Positions 34,122 to 42,469 of a stretch of 64,000 nucleotides of DNA are shown one piece after another (position 1 is the stretch's first letter; every line of letters starts with the position of its first letter). Below the pieces are notes generated by a model. The model did no database searches and was not told the origin of the DNA. It worked only from the letters and a program-made list of their open reading frames with translations. Both the position numbers and the translations under genes were made by a program. This DNA is from Merdibacter massiliensis (GTDB taxonomy: Bacteria > Bacillota_I > Bacilli_A > Erysipelotrichales > Erysipelotrichaceae): contig NZ_LT699728.1 in NCBI RefSeq assembly GCF_900155395.1, positions 62,001 through 126,000 on the forward strand. The letters are read 5' to 3'.

Positions 34122-35657
34122 ATGCGTATCTTACAAAAAAACAAATCATCAGATCAAAGTCTGCTCGCAAATGGTTATATCATTTGTATGTTCTGTCTCT
34201 ATTTATTTGTATTCCATAATTATTATTTTGATATAACCTATACAAAATATCAGTTTTTTATGTGGTCCACGATCATTTTTTTTAGTATCTTTATTTATAA
34301 AAAACTTACAAACTCAACAAAAAAAACATTTACCATACCGGCAAAAGTTGAACAATGTCTGCTTATGTGGATCGGTGTACAAACCATTTCAGCAGTTTTA
34401 TCAGACTATCCATCAGAAGCATTTTGGGGCAGTGCAGGCAGGAATACCGGTCTTCTTTTTTCAATCCTATGTTTTTGCGGCTATCTTATCTTATCCAGAA
34501 ACAAGATCCACTTAAAAAAAATGATCGATCTATTTTTGATCAGCTGCACTATATTGCATGTCCTTGCCTTTCTCAACTTCTTTTCAATTGATTTGATGGG
34601 ATTTTATACGCATTTGTCTGACTATCAGTCCGCCTTCTATATTTCTACGACCGGCAACATCAACTTTTATGCTTCTATTATTTGTTTCAGTTTACCTATC
34701 AGTACCTATTTATTTTTAACAGCTAAGAAACAAAAAAGATTTTATTATATCATTTCCATTTTTGGTTTCATTGGTTTGATCATCAGCAATAGTGACAGCG
34801 GTTTTTTAGGTATCGGCTGTATGTTTCTGGTTCTTTTCATGTTTAGCATAAAAGATATCCGCCTGTTTCAGCATTGGCTATTGCTCGTCTTCTCTTTTCT
34901 GACTTGTGCAAAACTAATCTATGTTTTATCCCTATTTGCCCCAGTAGCCAGCCGTCCTTTTATTACTTTATCGAATCTTTTTGTAAATGAAAGTATTTCC
35001 TGGCTTTTGTGGCTGCTTTCTTTCCTGCTGCTTCTGCTTGCTATACTTAGAGAAGAAACCATGCAGTCTTTTCTTCCTTTTCTCAAAAAGAGAGTACTTA
35101 TCACGGTTAGCATCGCTATTGTTTGTATAGTATTGCTCTTTCTTTATTTTAGTTTCATCGATCAAACAACAAAGCTGGGTTATTTTTCAAATTATCTTCG
35201 CTGGGACGACAACTGGGGAACAGGACGTGCCTATGCTTGGAAAAATATCTTTCATGCGTACAATTCCTTTCCTCTAGCACAAAAACTATTCGGGTTCGGA
35301 CCTGATACAACGCATTTATTGATGTTAAGATACTATGCGAACGATCCAATATTGATCAGCTATGATAATGCACATAATGAATATTTGCAATATCTGGTAA
35401 CGACCGGCATCATTGGAATCTGCTCTTATTTATTTATATGGTTCACTTTTTTCAAACAAATACTGCAAAACAAATACAATTGTTCAACGTATACCAAAGC
35501 GATTTCGTTAGCAATTGCTGTCTACCTTTTACAATCAATCGTTAACATCAACCAGCCAATTTCCACTCCGTTATTATTTCTGTTGCTTGGAGTATGTCAA
35601 TCAGAAGTCCTGCATTCACAAAACAGCAAAATTAAAAAGGTAATTCCGCCTCAATAA
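34122..35657 (+). CDS. O-antigen ligase/polymerase-like membrane protein
   Basis: 511 residues with about eleven membrane helices, cytoplasmic basic N-terminus, and the family hallmark near the end: FGFGPD, then DNAHNEYLQYLVTTGIIG. Members (Wzy/WaaL/O-Ag_ligase) polymerise or attach polysaccharides on the outer face. In a Gram-positive it would act on capsule or wall polysaccharide. No glycosyltransferases lie beside it, so it is orphaned. Base composition is clearly more AT-rich than the core genes, pointing to transfer. GGTGATC before the ATG is a weak ribosome site. Confidence 0.85.
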   Translation: MRILQKNKSSDQSLLANGYIICMFCLYLFVFHNYYFDITYTKYQFFMWSTIIFFSIFIYKKLTNSTKKTFTIPAKVEQCLLMWIGVQTISAVLSDYPSEAFWGSAGRNTGLLFSILCFCGYLILSRNKIHLKKMIDLFLISCTILHVLAFLNFFSIDLMGFYTHLSDYQSAFYISTTGNINFYASIICFSLPISTYLFLTAKKQKRFYYIISIFGFIGLIISNSDSGFLGIGCMFLVLFMFSIKDIRLFQHWLLLVFSFLTCAKLIYVLSLFAPVASRPFITLSNLFVNESISWLLWLLSFLLLLLAILREETMQSFLPFLKKRVLITVSIAIVCIVLLFLYFSFIDQTTKLGYFSNYLRWDDNWGTGRAYAWKNIFHAYNSFPLAQKLFGFGPDTTHLLMLRYYANDPILISYDNAHNEYLQYLVTTGIIGICSYLFIWFTFFKQILQNKYNCSTYTKAISLAIAVYLLQSIVNINQPISTPLLFLLLGVCQSEVLHSQNSKIKKVIPPQ

Positions 35658-35672
35658 GGGAATTACCTTTTT
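35634..35672. terminator. Bidirectional terminator shared by the ligase-like and S11-like genes
   Basis: AAAAAGGTAATTCC (35634-35647) and GGAATTACCTTTTT (35659-35672) form a stem; both convergent genes end in or at it. Confidence 0.88.
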
Positions 35673-36826
35673 TTCTTTTGGCGATATATAATTTTAAATA
35701 CAACTGGCATGCATACAATCCCAACTAAGAAGATCCATTCATTGCTCACATAGAAATTGTCAGAATAAATTTCTTTTGAACATAAAAGCTGTCCATCATG
35801 ATAAATTTGTACGCTTCCTAAAGATTGATTTGGCAAAATAACAAATGGATGATGACATGAAACAAAACGATAGGATAAAGTATCATAAGTCTTGTCACTG
35901 TCTACTAGCAGTGTGATATCCTTTTGCATTTGGATCGGTATTTGTTTCTTCCATAAAAGTCCTAATTCATCATAAGCAATCACACTATTTTTTTCAAAAG
36001 GAATCAGCGAATGATACGTATCGTTCATATCCTGATACAAATTAGCTATGCTGTTGGCACATGCTTGTCTGGTATCACCCGTCCCGATGGTCAAAAACTT
36101 TTTCTGCTGGATGGTTGCGATGCTGAAAGCACTGTATGTCTGTTCATTCATCGCTAACATAAAACAAGAATCGATCGTCTCTTGTTCCAATGGATACCAG
36201 TTTTCATTCTCTAATGTATGCTGCTTCCGATTAGAGGTAAATGTATAAGTATGCTTTGAAATGATTTCTTGAAACGTTTGATCCTGCAAAATCGCTTGAA
36301 TGAAAATCGTTAGATCGGATAATGTTGTCTTCTGTCCTGGTTCGACATCTCCTGTTATATTTGTGAAATAGGTGTCTTTCATTCCCAAACTTGCCGCTTT
36401 TTGATTCATCAAACGGATAAATTCATTTTTATCGCCTGTCATATGTTTTGCTGCTGCATTTGCCATTTCCCCGCTGTTGCAAAATAATATTGCAAATAAT
36501 GCATCCTGGACAGTGACTTGCTCCTGCATATCAAACCCATAATAATATTTGCTGCCAAAATCATCGAACCCAACCGTTAAAACCTTATCAAAATGCCGTG
36601 TATTTTCAATGATGATCCATGCCGTCATCCATTGTGTATAAATACCTGGATCTACCGAATTGTCAGCAAAACGCTGCTGATCCACATATTGATCACTTAA
36701 ATTATAAAGTATGTACGCTTGGTCTTTAAAGAAAGAGTCCTTTGCAGAAATACTCCACAAAGGACAACAACTATATACCAGATATAAAAGAGCAAATCCT
36801 ATTTTAAATGTTCTTTTCATATCCAT
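35663..36826 (-). CDS. Degenerate D,D-carboxypeptidase-like (peptidase S11) membrane protein
   Basis: 387 residues with signal peptide, S11 fold, and a C-terminal membrane helix plus KKKR. The fold is recognisable from LFCNSGEMANAAAKH, FIRLMNQKAASLGMKDTYF and GDVEPGQKTTLSDLTIF. But active S11 enzymes have SxxK in PASTTKIMTA; here that site reads DPGIYTQWMTA, with neither Ser nor Lys. SGN is SGE, and the KTG strand reads TIGTGDT. It is probably catalytically dead and may act as a binding or regulatory protein. It starts 9 bp after the surface protein 36836-38338, so the two are likely coexpressed. AT-rich. Confidence 0.82.
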   Translation of the reverse strand: MDMKRTFKIGFALLYLVYSCCPLWSISAKDSFFKDQAYILYNLSDQYVDQQRFADNSVDPGIYTQWMTAWIIIENTRHFDKVLTVGFDDFGSKYYYGFDMQEQVTVQDALFAILFCNSGEMANAAAKHMTGDKNEFIRLMNQKAASLGMKDTYFTNITGDVEPGQKTTLSDLTIFIQAILQDQTFQEIISKHTYTFTSNRKQHTLENENWYPLEQETIDSCFMLAMNEQTYSAFSIATIQQKKFLTIGTGDTRQACANSIANLYQDMNDTYHSLIPFEKNSVIAYDELGLLWKKQIPIQMQKDITLLVDSDKTYDTLSYRFVSCHHPFVILPNQSLGSVQIYHDGQLLCSKEIYSDNFYVSNEWIFLVGIVCMPVVFKIIYRQKKKR

Positions 36827-36835
36827 TATCCGGAA

Positions 36836-38338
36836 TTATACAGTTTCTTTCCCGCGTCTACGCATAACTCCTGCTGTCAAGATAACAGCACCCGAAACCA
36901 AGAAGACTGCCAGCATCGGCATCATTGCAGAAGCAACACCTGTATCTGGTGTATTCTTATCTGTTAAATTCACATCTGCACTATCCTCTTTAGAAATGGA
37001 AGGCTTTGTCGTATCTTCGTTTGGAGTAGATGGTTTTATTGTTTCTGCTGTATTTTCATCATCGGTATTTCCATCCGTCGATGGAGAAACAATGGCATCT
37101 GGAATCTCTTTCGTTGAAACAACATAAGATGAACAGTGATCGATCGTAAACTCTGCATAACCTAATTCAATTTTTGCAGAAGTTGCTTGTTTTTCTAATT
37201 TACCATCTTCATTGACATAATAAAGGTAAGCTGATTGCGTATTGTATTCGCCGCCTACAAAAACACGCACTTTCATAGGACCTGGAAGAACACCGCTATG
37301 TTTAAAATAAAACGTAACAGCAGGAACCCCTTTGATATCCTCTTTCTTGATTTCTAATTGTGGATTAAAGTTCTTGCTTTCAGTGATTTGATCAAACTGC
37401 AAAGTATAACTTTGTCCAGTGGATGTCATTCCATTGAATCGTATTTGTTTATTTCCTTCTTTCACTACCTCAAAAACTGAATCTGGAATGTTATCAATAC
37501 TTGGATTGACATTAAAACTAAGCAGCTCTTCATCGCTGTTTTCCAAAACATCTTTTACTTCATCTGGATTGGTTGGATCTTTTGTTGAAATAATGACAGG
37601 ATCATCATTTTTTGATCCATCATATCTTTGATTTGCAATGAAGAAATTAGAGTTATCCTCATAGATGCTGATGAATGTTACATCCTCTCTTTGATAAACG
37701 GATGTGACTCCTTTGTCTTTGAAATAATAATGTACAAAATAAGCGTCTCCTAATTTAGAGAAATCGAGCGCCCCATTTCCAACAGTGATAAAGCTGTAAC
37801 CAGTTTGATTGGAATCACGTAAAGAATCCGGATAACTAAAAGCGTAATATTTTGTTCCAGAAATGACCAATCCGTTAATTACTTCATCATTCTCTGTAAC
37901 AAAATCTTCAAGTTTTGGCATTGTCACATCAATTGTACCAACATTGGAATAGTATAGACTTGAAATATATTTATATGTATTATCATTGCCCCCAACATAC
38001 ACATTAATACTTGGATACGTCCACTCACCCTTGTCATTTACTAAATTCAAATGGAAACCTTCTGGAACATTATATAATTCAACATTCATGCTAGAACCGC
38101 TATCCAGCACTTCCACGATACGATCTTTAAACTTTTCCTCGTCTCCATTATAATCGTCATAATTAACCAAGACCTGGCCTGTTTGTTCCGTATTAGAAGC
38201 AGCTTCAATGTTTACACCCTCTTCTTGTGCAAATACTGGTACTTTTGATACGAATGGTGTCAATACAGCCAATGCTACAGCAAACGCTAAACATAGAGTC
38301 AATATTCTGTTATTCCCTAAATTTCTTCTTTTCCTCAT
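36836..38338 (-). CDS. Secreted surface protein with sortase-like C-terminal signal
   Basis: 500 residues. Signal peptide about 1-37 (ending PVFAQ), then a beta-rich ectodomain of about 400 residues with no family I recognise, a Thr/Pro/Asp-rich spacer, and a C-terminal sorting-like tail: NTPDTG, hydrophobic helix (MLAVFLVSGAVILTAGV), MRRRGKE. NTPDTG departs from LPxTG at the first position, so it may be served by a variant sortase or by none; no sortase is in the window. AAAGGAGG precedes the ATG and TATAAT lies upstream with TTGTTC 16 bp before it. First gene of a pair with the S11-like gene. Confidence 0.82.
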   Translation of the reverse strand: MRKRRNLGNNRILTLCLAFAVALAVLTPFVSKVPVFAQEEGVNIEAASNTEQTGQVLVNYDDYNGDEEKFKDRIVEVLDSGSSMNVELYNVPEGFHLNLVNDKGEWTYPSINVYVGGNDNTYKYISSLYYSNVGTIDVTMPKLEDFVTENDEVINGLVISGTKYYAFSYPDSLRDSNQTGYSFITVGNGALDFSKLGDAYFVHYYFKDKGVTSVYQREDVTFISIYEDNSNFFIANQRYDGSKNDDPVIISTKDPTNPDEVKDVLENSDEELLSFNVNPSIDNIPDSVFEVVKEGNKQIRFNGMTSTGQSYTLQFDQITESKNFNPQLEIKKEDIKGVPAVTFYFKHSGVLPGPMKVRVFVGGEYNTQSAYLYYVNEDGKLEKQATSAKIELGYAEFTIDHCSSYVVSTKEIPDAIVSPSTDGNTDDENTAETIKPSTPNEDTTKPSISKEDSADVNLTDKNTPDTGVASAMMPMLAVFLVSGAVILTAGVMRRRGKETV

Positions 38339-38370
38339 TATTTTACCTCCTTTGACTCATTTTCTTTTAT

Positions 38371-38417
38371 TATAAAACAACAGGAACTTTGAACAACTGT
38401 GGGACAAAAGAGGGACA
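38371..38417 (-). promoter_or_regulatory. Promoter and GGGACA direct repeat of the surface-protein gene
   Basis: On the minus strand, TTGTTC, 16-bp spacer, TATAAT. Immediately upstream, on the plus strand, GGGACA occurs at 38401-38406 and 38412-38417, an 11-bp direct repeat (one helical turn), a plausible regulator site. Confidence 0.5.
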
Positions 38418-38521
38418 CAATATTTTAATAAAAATAAGCAATAAATAATATAATTCCATATATAAAAATTGTATACTTAAGCCAGTACGAGGGAAAAGTT
38501 GTTTTATAGGGGATGAATAAG

Positions 38522-39820
38522 ATGTCGAGTTTTTCAAATTTGCTTTCATATCACATACATAATAGCGGAAAAAGTAAAATTCAGATTGCAGAAGCAATCG
38601 GTATGCCAAGAACAAATTTTCAAAAAATTTCGACTGGTGCCAGAAAGTTACAAAATGAACACGTTTTAGAAAAAATCATGAATGAATTAATTTTGTCTGT
38701 AAAAGAGAAAAATGAATTATGGGAAGAATTTCATAAAGATACCAGCGGTAAAGAACGATACGAAGAGTATTTGGAATGCATCAATTTATTAAATGAAATC
38801 ATTTTAGGTCCTAAAACACAAATCAAGGCAAAAATACCTCCTCTTCAAATAGACAGCCAGAAGGAAACATTTACCTTTCATTCACAGGACAGCTTAGTGC
38901 AGGCATTATCTATACTGCTCTCTTCCACTGAAGAAGCTAGCAAAAAAACAATACGTTTGTTATTACAGCCAGAAAACAGTTTTGTTCTGAAATTACTGAT
39001 TCCTTTCCTAAAAAATAATCCAGACGTCCACATGCAGCATATCATATGTTTCGATCATCATTCATATCCAGGGACCAATTATTCCCAAAAAAATGTATGC
39101 AGATTAAAAAATACGATTCGTTTGTTATTAGCATCCCAAAACTATGCAGCTTCATATTATTATGATAATAGTGATGTTCATTTTCAAAAAGCTACTCTTT
39201 TTCCTAATATTATATTAACCAGTAATTATTTATTATCTTTTGATAATCAAGAAAACAGAGGATTTCTTACCAAAAATAAAGATCTGATTGCATTATATGC
39301 AGATCAATATGCTGATATTTTTAAACAGACCTCGCCTATATTTCTCCACCATGCAATTTGGAACAATACAAATAATGCAACTGCTCTCATAGCCTATCAA
39401 CCGCAAGATGACCTCTTTATGAAAAACAATAATCAAAAAAATCTTCTATTCTTTATAGAAAACGGTTTTTGTCGCTACATAAAAAAAAGTATTACTGATA
39501 CTAAGCAATCAAAAAATACGATCATCGCTTTTTTGGAAGAAATCAAACACAATATTTTAACGCAGGATACTTTTTTTCTTCTAAAGGAAAATTACATCAA
39601 TTTACCTACACAAATGATTTTCGTTCTAGAAACAAAAAGTGCGATTATCAAAAATATGTTTGAAAACAAAATAGATACTGACTGGACGCTGCAGATTCAA
39701 GAACAAAGCATCATTGAAGCATTTCATCGGCTTTTTCAATATATGCCGCAAAGTTTGCTCTGTTACTCGAAAGAAGAAACTCTGCAGATCATCAATCATT
39801 TATTGGCAAATTTGCTATAG
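38522..39820 (+). CDS. HTH-domain regulator with unknown C-terminal region
   Basis: 432 residues from the ATG at 38522, 9 bp after AGGGG; an in-frame ATG at 38513 is directly against that site. Residues 1-55 form an Xre/Cro-like helix-turn-helix (KIQIAEAIGMPRTNFQKIS). The remaining about 375 residues are helical, rich in Asn/Gln/Lys, and I recognise no family. Divergent from the surface-protein gene, it is the obvious candidate regulator of that pair. AT-rich like its neighbours. No membrane segments are seen. Confidence 0.75.
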   Translation: MSSFSNLLSYHIHNSGKSKIQIAEAIGMPRTNFQKISTGARKLQNEHVLEKIMNELILSVKEKNELWEEFHKDTSGKERYEEYLECINLLNEIILGPKTQIKAKIPPLQIDSQKETFTFHSQDSLVQALSILLSSTEEASKKTIRLLLQPENSFVLKLLIPFLKNNPDVHMQHIICFDHHSYPGTNYSQKNVCRLKNTIRLLLASQNYAASYYYDNSDVHFQKATLFPNIILTSNYLLSFDNQENRGFLTKNKDLIALYADQYADIFKQTSPIFLHHAIWNNTNNATALIAYQPQDDLFMKNNNQKNLLFFIENGFCRYIKKSITDTKQSKNTIIAFLEEIKHNILTQDTFFLLKENYINLPTQMIFVLETKSAIIKNMFENKIDTDWTLQIQEQSIIEAFHRLFQYMPQSLLCYSKEETLQIINHLLANLL

Positions 39821-39890
39821 TCTGATGCATGGAATGAATCCGTTTTCATTTCATGCAATACACTTCACATATTTTCCCTTAATTTAAACA

Positions 39891-40046
39891 TTGTTTACCT
39901 ATAGATTTTCGATATACTATAGCCAGCAAGGAGGTAAACCCTTGCGTGTATGACATTCATTCCCCTAATGATAATTCATACAATTTTCTATCCCCTTAAT
40001 AATATTTGAGAAAAGACCGGTCCCCCCCTTAACCGGTCTTTTCTCT
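39891..40046 (+). ncRNA. Candidate short transcript with small peptide
   Basis: A TTGTTT, 16 bp, TATACT promoter is followed by AAGGAGG, short open frames (a GTG-initiated 17-codon frame and an ATG-initiated 19-codon hydrophobic one), and then the strong terminator at 40012-40046. The whole unit is about 120 nt. The perfect Shine-Dalgarno sequence, TTG/GTG context and hydrophobic peptide recall small type I toxin-like genes, but no family match is claimed. The rest of the 39821-40028 gap shows nothing else. Confidence 0.35.
40012..40046. terminator. Terminator, probably bidirectional
   Basis: AAAAGACCGG and CCGGTCTTTT flank a C-rich loop, after the short transcript and after the VanZ gene on the other strand. 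Confidence 0.85.
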
Positions 40047-40490
40047 TTTTCTAATGTTTTGAATGAGCAGATCCAGCATTCTTGCAAATAGGCTTCCGGC
40101 CATGGAACCGCAAGTATCTAACAGTACATCTGAAAACTGTCCCGATCGTCCATTGGAAAGCAGCTGATGGACTTCATCACTGCATGCATAACAGAAACAA
40201 AAGAAGATCGTGATCCAGCATGCCTGTTTCCAGGATCGTGATCGTAAAGATACAAAATGAAAGACACAAAACCCCAATGCAGCATAAATAGAGAAATGTG
40301 CCGTCTTGCGTATCAAAAAAGTAAACGCATCGACAGAAAGCAGGCTCTGTACTAGCGGATACAGATGATCAACGATAAAGGAACTTTTCGCATCGGAAGC
40401 CGCTGCCGTGTCTGCGGAAAAATAAAAGATCAGCAACATGATCATGATGCTCAAGAAACCCCATACTAATTGTTTGTGTTTTGTCTGCAT
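40029..40490 (-). CDS. VanZ family membrane protein
   Basis: About 153 residues from the ATG at 40490, which follows GGAGGAAAGG. Four hydrophobic helices and the VanZ blocks LIFYFSADTAAASDAKS, KTAHFSIYAALGF and CSDEVHQLLSNGRSGQFSDVLLDTCG. VanZ proteins give low teicoplanin or lipoglycopeptide tolerance in some hosts; most are of unknown role. It lies 25 bp after the MocR-like regulator gene and may be cotranscribed. Confidence 0.9.
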   Translation of the reverse strand: MQTKHKQLVWGFLSIMIMLLIFYFSADTAAASDAKSSFIVDHLYPLVQSLLSVDAFTFLIRKTAHFSIYAALGFCVFHFVSLRSRSWKQACWITIFFCFCYACSDEVHQLLSNGRSGQFSDVLLDTCGSMAGSLFARMLDLLIQNIRKREKTG

Positions 40491-40515
40491 AAGCCTTTCC
40501 TCCAACTGTCTTATT

Positions 40516-41814
40516 CTAGCGAAGCTTTGCTAATTGTGTCAATGCTTTTGACAATTGATCATAGGGCAAAGCGGCAAATGAGATGATAAATGTATCCGAA
40601 GTAAATCCATCAATCGCAATCCCCTGCTTTTGCAAGCGTTGCAAAAAAGCATCGATATCCCTTTCATATGCAAAATGATAACGTGTCAAGGATTCTTCGA
40701 TCCGTACGCAGTGCAAGTGCAAATGCGCTGCTTCTTCCAGCATCAACTGGTGTTTTTGATGATACTGCCGTTTTAAACGTGTGATCCTTCTGCGCAAATG
40801 ACCATCCGCAATATACGATGCAAACGCCAGCTGTTCTAGTTTCGATGCGCTGGGGGAATAGGACGGTTCTCTTTCCTGATATTTTTTTGCCAGCGGCTGC
40901 GGCAGGATCATATAACTGATACGCAAAGCCGGAAGCAGGATCCGGGAAAAAGACCCCATATACAGACAGGATCGTGATGGATCCATTGCCGCAAGTGCAC
41001 GGCTGCCTTCCCGCAAATAATTGAGCTCTCCGTTATGATCATCTTCGATCAACAAGATATTTTCTTTCTGTACATACTCCATCAGTTCTTTCCTTGCCTG
41101 TTCATCAAATTTTTCTTTTTCAAACAGACTGGGTGAATGAAGGAATAAGATCGTTGGATGCAATCGTTTCAGTTCCTGCATGCTAAAGATTTTCTCTCCC
41201 AATGAAACATCCGCTACTTCCATTCCATAATCTTCAAATACACGGCGTGCCTGCAGGTAGATATCTTTTTGAATTGCTACTTTAGCCGGTTTATCTAACA
41301 ATCCGCAAACTTGATACAACAGGGACTGCACGCTGGCACCAATGATCAATTGTTCTTCGTGCGCCAACACACCGCGTACCTGTGAAGCATGTTTCATCAA
41401 GGAAACACGCAGTGCATATTCTCCACGCGCCTCCCCATAAGAAGAAATCGCCGTGTGATTCATTGCTTGTTTCAGATATTGCTTCCAGATGACCAGCTCG
41501 TTTTCTTCTGTCAAGATGGATTGGGAACGCAGATCAAATTGAATCTGCGGTTCTTCTGCTACAGGGGACAGTTCTTGCATAGCAGCATGCAGTCGACGAT
41601 TTTCTTCGCTTAACGCTACATAATAGCCGCTTTGCGGCCGTGCACGAATATAACCCTCCAGCTGCAATTGTGCATATGCATGCTCCACACTGGTCTGTGA
41701 GACATGAAATTGCCTGACACAGTAGCGAATGCTCGGCATTTTCTCTCCCTGCCGGCGATAACCTTGCAAGATTTCCTCTTTCAGTTGGAAATAGATCGTT
41801 TCATACTTTTTCAT
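40516..41814 (-). CDS. MocR-type regulator (GntR HTH plus aminotransferase-like domain), PLP lysine replaced
   Basis: 432 residues. A GntR winged helix fills residues 1-70 (MPSIRYCVRQFHVSQTSVEHAYAQL), followed by a linker and a fold-type-I aminotransferase domain. In MocR proteins the PLP-binding Lys sits in GTFSKTL; here the same place reads MGSFSRILLPALRISYM, with Arg. Other active-site parts (IEDDHNGEL) remain. Such regulators usually sense PLP or PLP-amino-acid adducts. Divergent from the ECF S-component gene, it probably controls that gene. Whether it still binds PLP non-covalently is unknown. Confidence 0.87.
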   Translation of the reverse strand: MKKYETIYFQLKEEILQGYRRQGEKMPSIRYCVRQFHVSQTSVEHAYAQLQLEGYIRARPQSGYYVALSEENRRLHAAMQELSPVAEEPQIQFDLRSQSILTEENELVIWKQYLKQAMNHTAISSYGEARGEYALRVSLMKHASQVRGVLAHEEQLIIGASVQSLLYQVCGLLDKPAKVAIQKDIYLQARRVFEDYGMEVADVSLGEKIFSMQELKRLHPTILFLHSPSLFEKEKFDEQARKELMEYVQKENILLIEDDHNGELNYLREGSRALAAMDPSRSCLYMGSFSRILLPALRISYMILPQPLAKKYQEREPSYSPSASKLEQLAFASYIADGHLRRRITRLKRQYHQKHQLMLEEAAHLHLHCVRIEESLTRYHFAYERDIDAFLQRLQKQGIAIDGFTSDTFIISFAALPYDQLSKALTQLAKLR

Positions 41815-41841
41815 TGGATCACCTTATCCAGTATAGCATAA

Positions 41842-41901
41842 CTGTCCTCTTTTTTTATTCATTTTCTGTCTATTTATTATGATACAGTATTCTTTTATAA
41901 T
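41842..41901. promoter_or_regulatory. Divergent control region between the MocR and ECF genes
   Basis: CTGTC occurs twice as a direct repeat (41842-41846 and 41866-41870), 24 bp apart, and a TATAAT for the ECF gene is at 41896-41901. A TATACT on the minus strand precedes the regulator gene. MocR regulators often bind direct repeats; assignment is inference. Confidence 0.4.
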
Positions 41902-41922
41902 CAATACAGGAGGAAATCATAT

Positions 41923-42420
41923 ATGAAACATGACTATACAAGAGAACTCGTTTTTGGTGCTTTAGGAATTGCTCTGGTCTTTATTTCGACCCTTTTTTTG
42001 AAACTGCCAAATTCGATCGGCGGTTATCTGAATCTGGGAGACGGCTTTATCTTATTATTTTCAGGATTTTTAAGTCCTTTTGCCTCTTTCATGGTTGGCG
42101 GAGCCGGCAGTGCATTTGCTGATATTGCCGGAGGTTACGGTACGTATGCCATTGCTACGATCTTGATCAAGGGAATAGAAGGTCTCTTGATTTCAGTTCT
42201 GATTCATAAAAATATGCGTCTACGAATACCGGCTTTTCTATTGGGATCGATCTGGATGATCGCCGGTTATTATGTCACGGATTCCATTTTAAATGCATCT
42301 TGGATCGTCGGTCTTGGCGGCATTATCGGCAATGTCATTCAAGCTGCGGTCGGTATCGTCATCGCACTTGCGGCAGCTCCTTTCATCACACGATTAAAGG
42401 AAGATCCAAAAGAATTTTAA
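41923..42420 (+). CDS. ECF transporter S-component (vitamin uptake)
   Basis: 165 residues, about five membrane helices, beginning YTRELVFGALGIALVFIS, with NLGDGFILLFSGFLSPFASFMVGGAGSAFADI in the second and third helices: the ECF-type S subunit pattern of the YpaA/HmpT group. It captures a vitamin and needs a shared EcfAAT module, not in this window. The divergent MocR-type regulator suggests vitamin B6, because PdxR-type regulators control B6 genes, and a pyridoxamine kinase lies at 55049. That substrate is inference. AGGAGG precedes the ATG. Confidence 0.85.
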   Translation: MKHDYTRELVFGALGIALVFISTLFLKLPNSIGGYLNLGDGFILLFSGFLSPFASFMVGGAGSAFADIAGGYGTYAIATILIKGIEGLLISVLIHKNMRLRIPAFLLGSIWMIAGYYVTDSILNASWIVGLGGIIGNVIQAAVGIVIALAAAPFITRLKEDPKEF

Positions 42421-42424
42421 AAAG

Positions 42425-42462
42425 AACGGTATGATCTTTCACATGGATCCTACCGTTTTTTT
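42425..42462. terminator. Bidirectional terminator between ECF and MgtA-like genes
   Basis: AACGGTA (42425-42431) pairs with TACCGTT (42451-42457), followed by T residues; an inner GATC palindrome extends the stem. Confidence 0.8.
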
Positions 42463-42469
42463 ATGCCGA

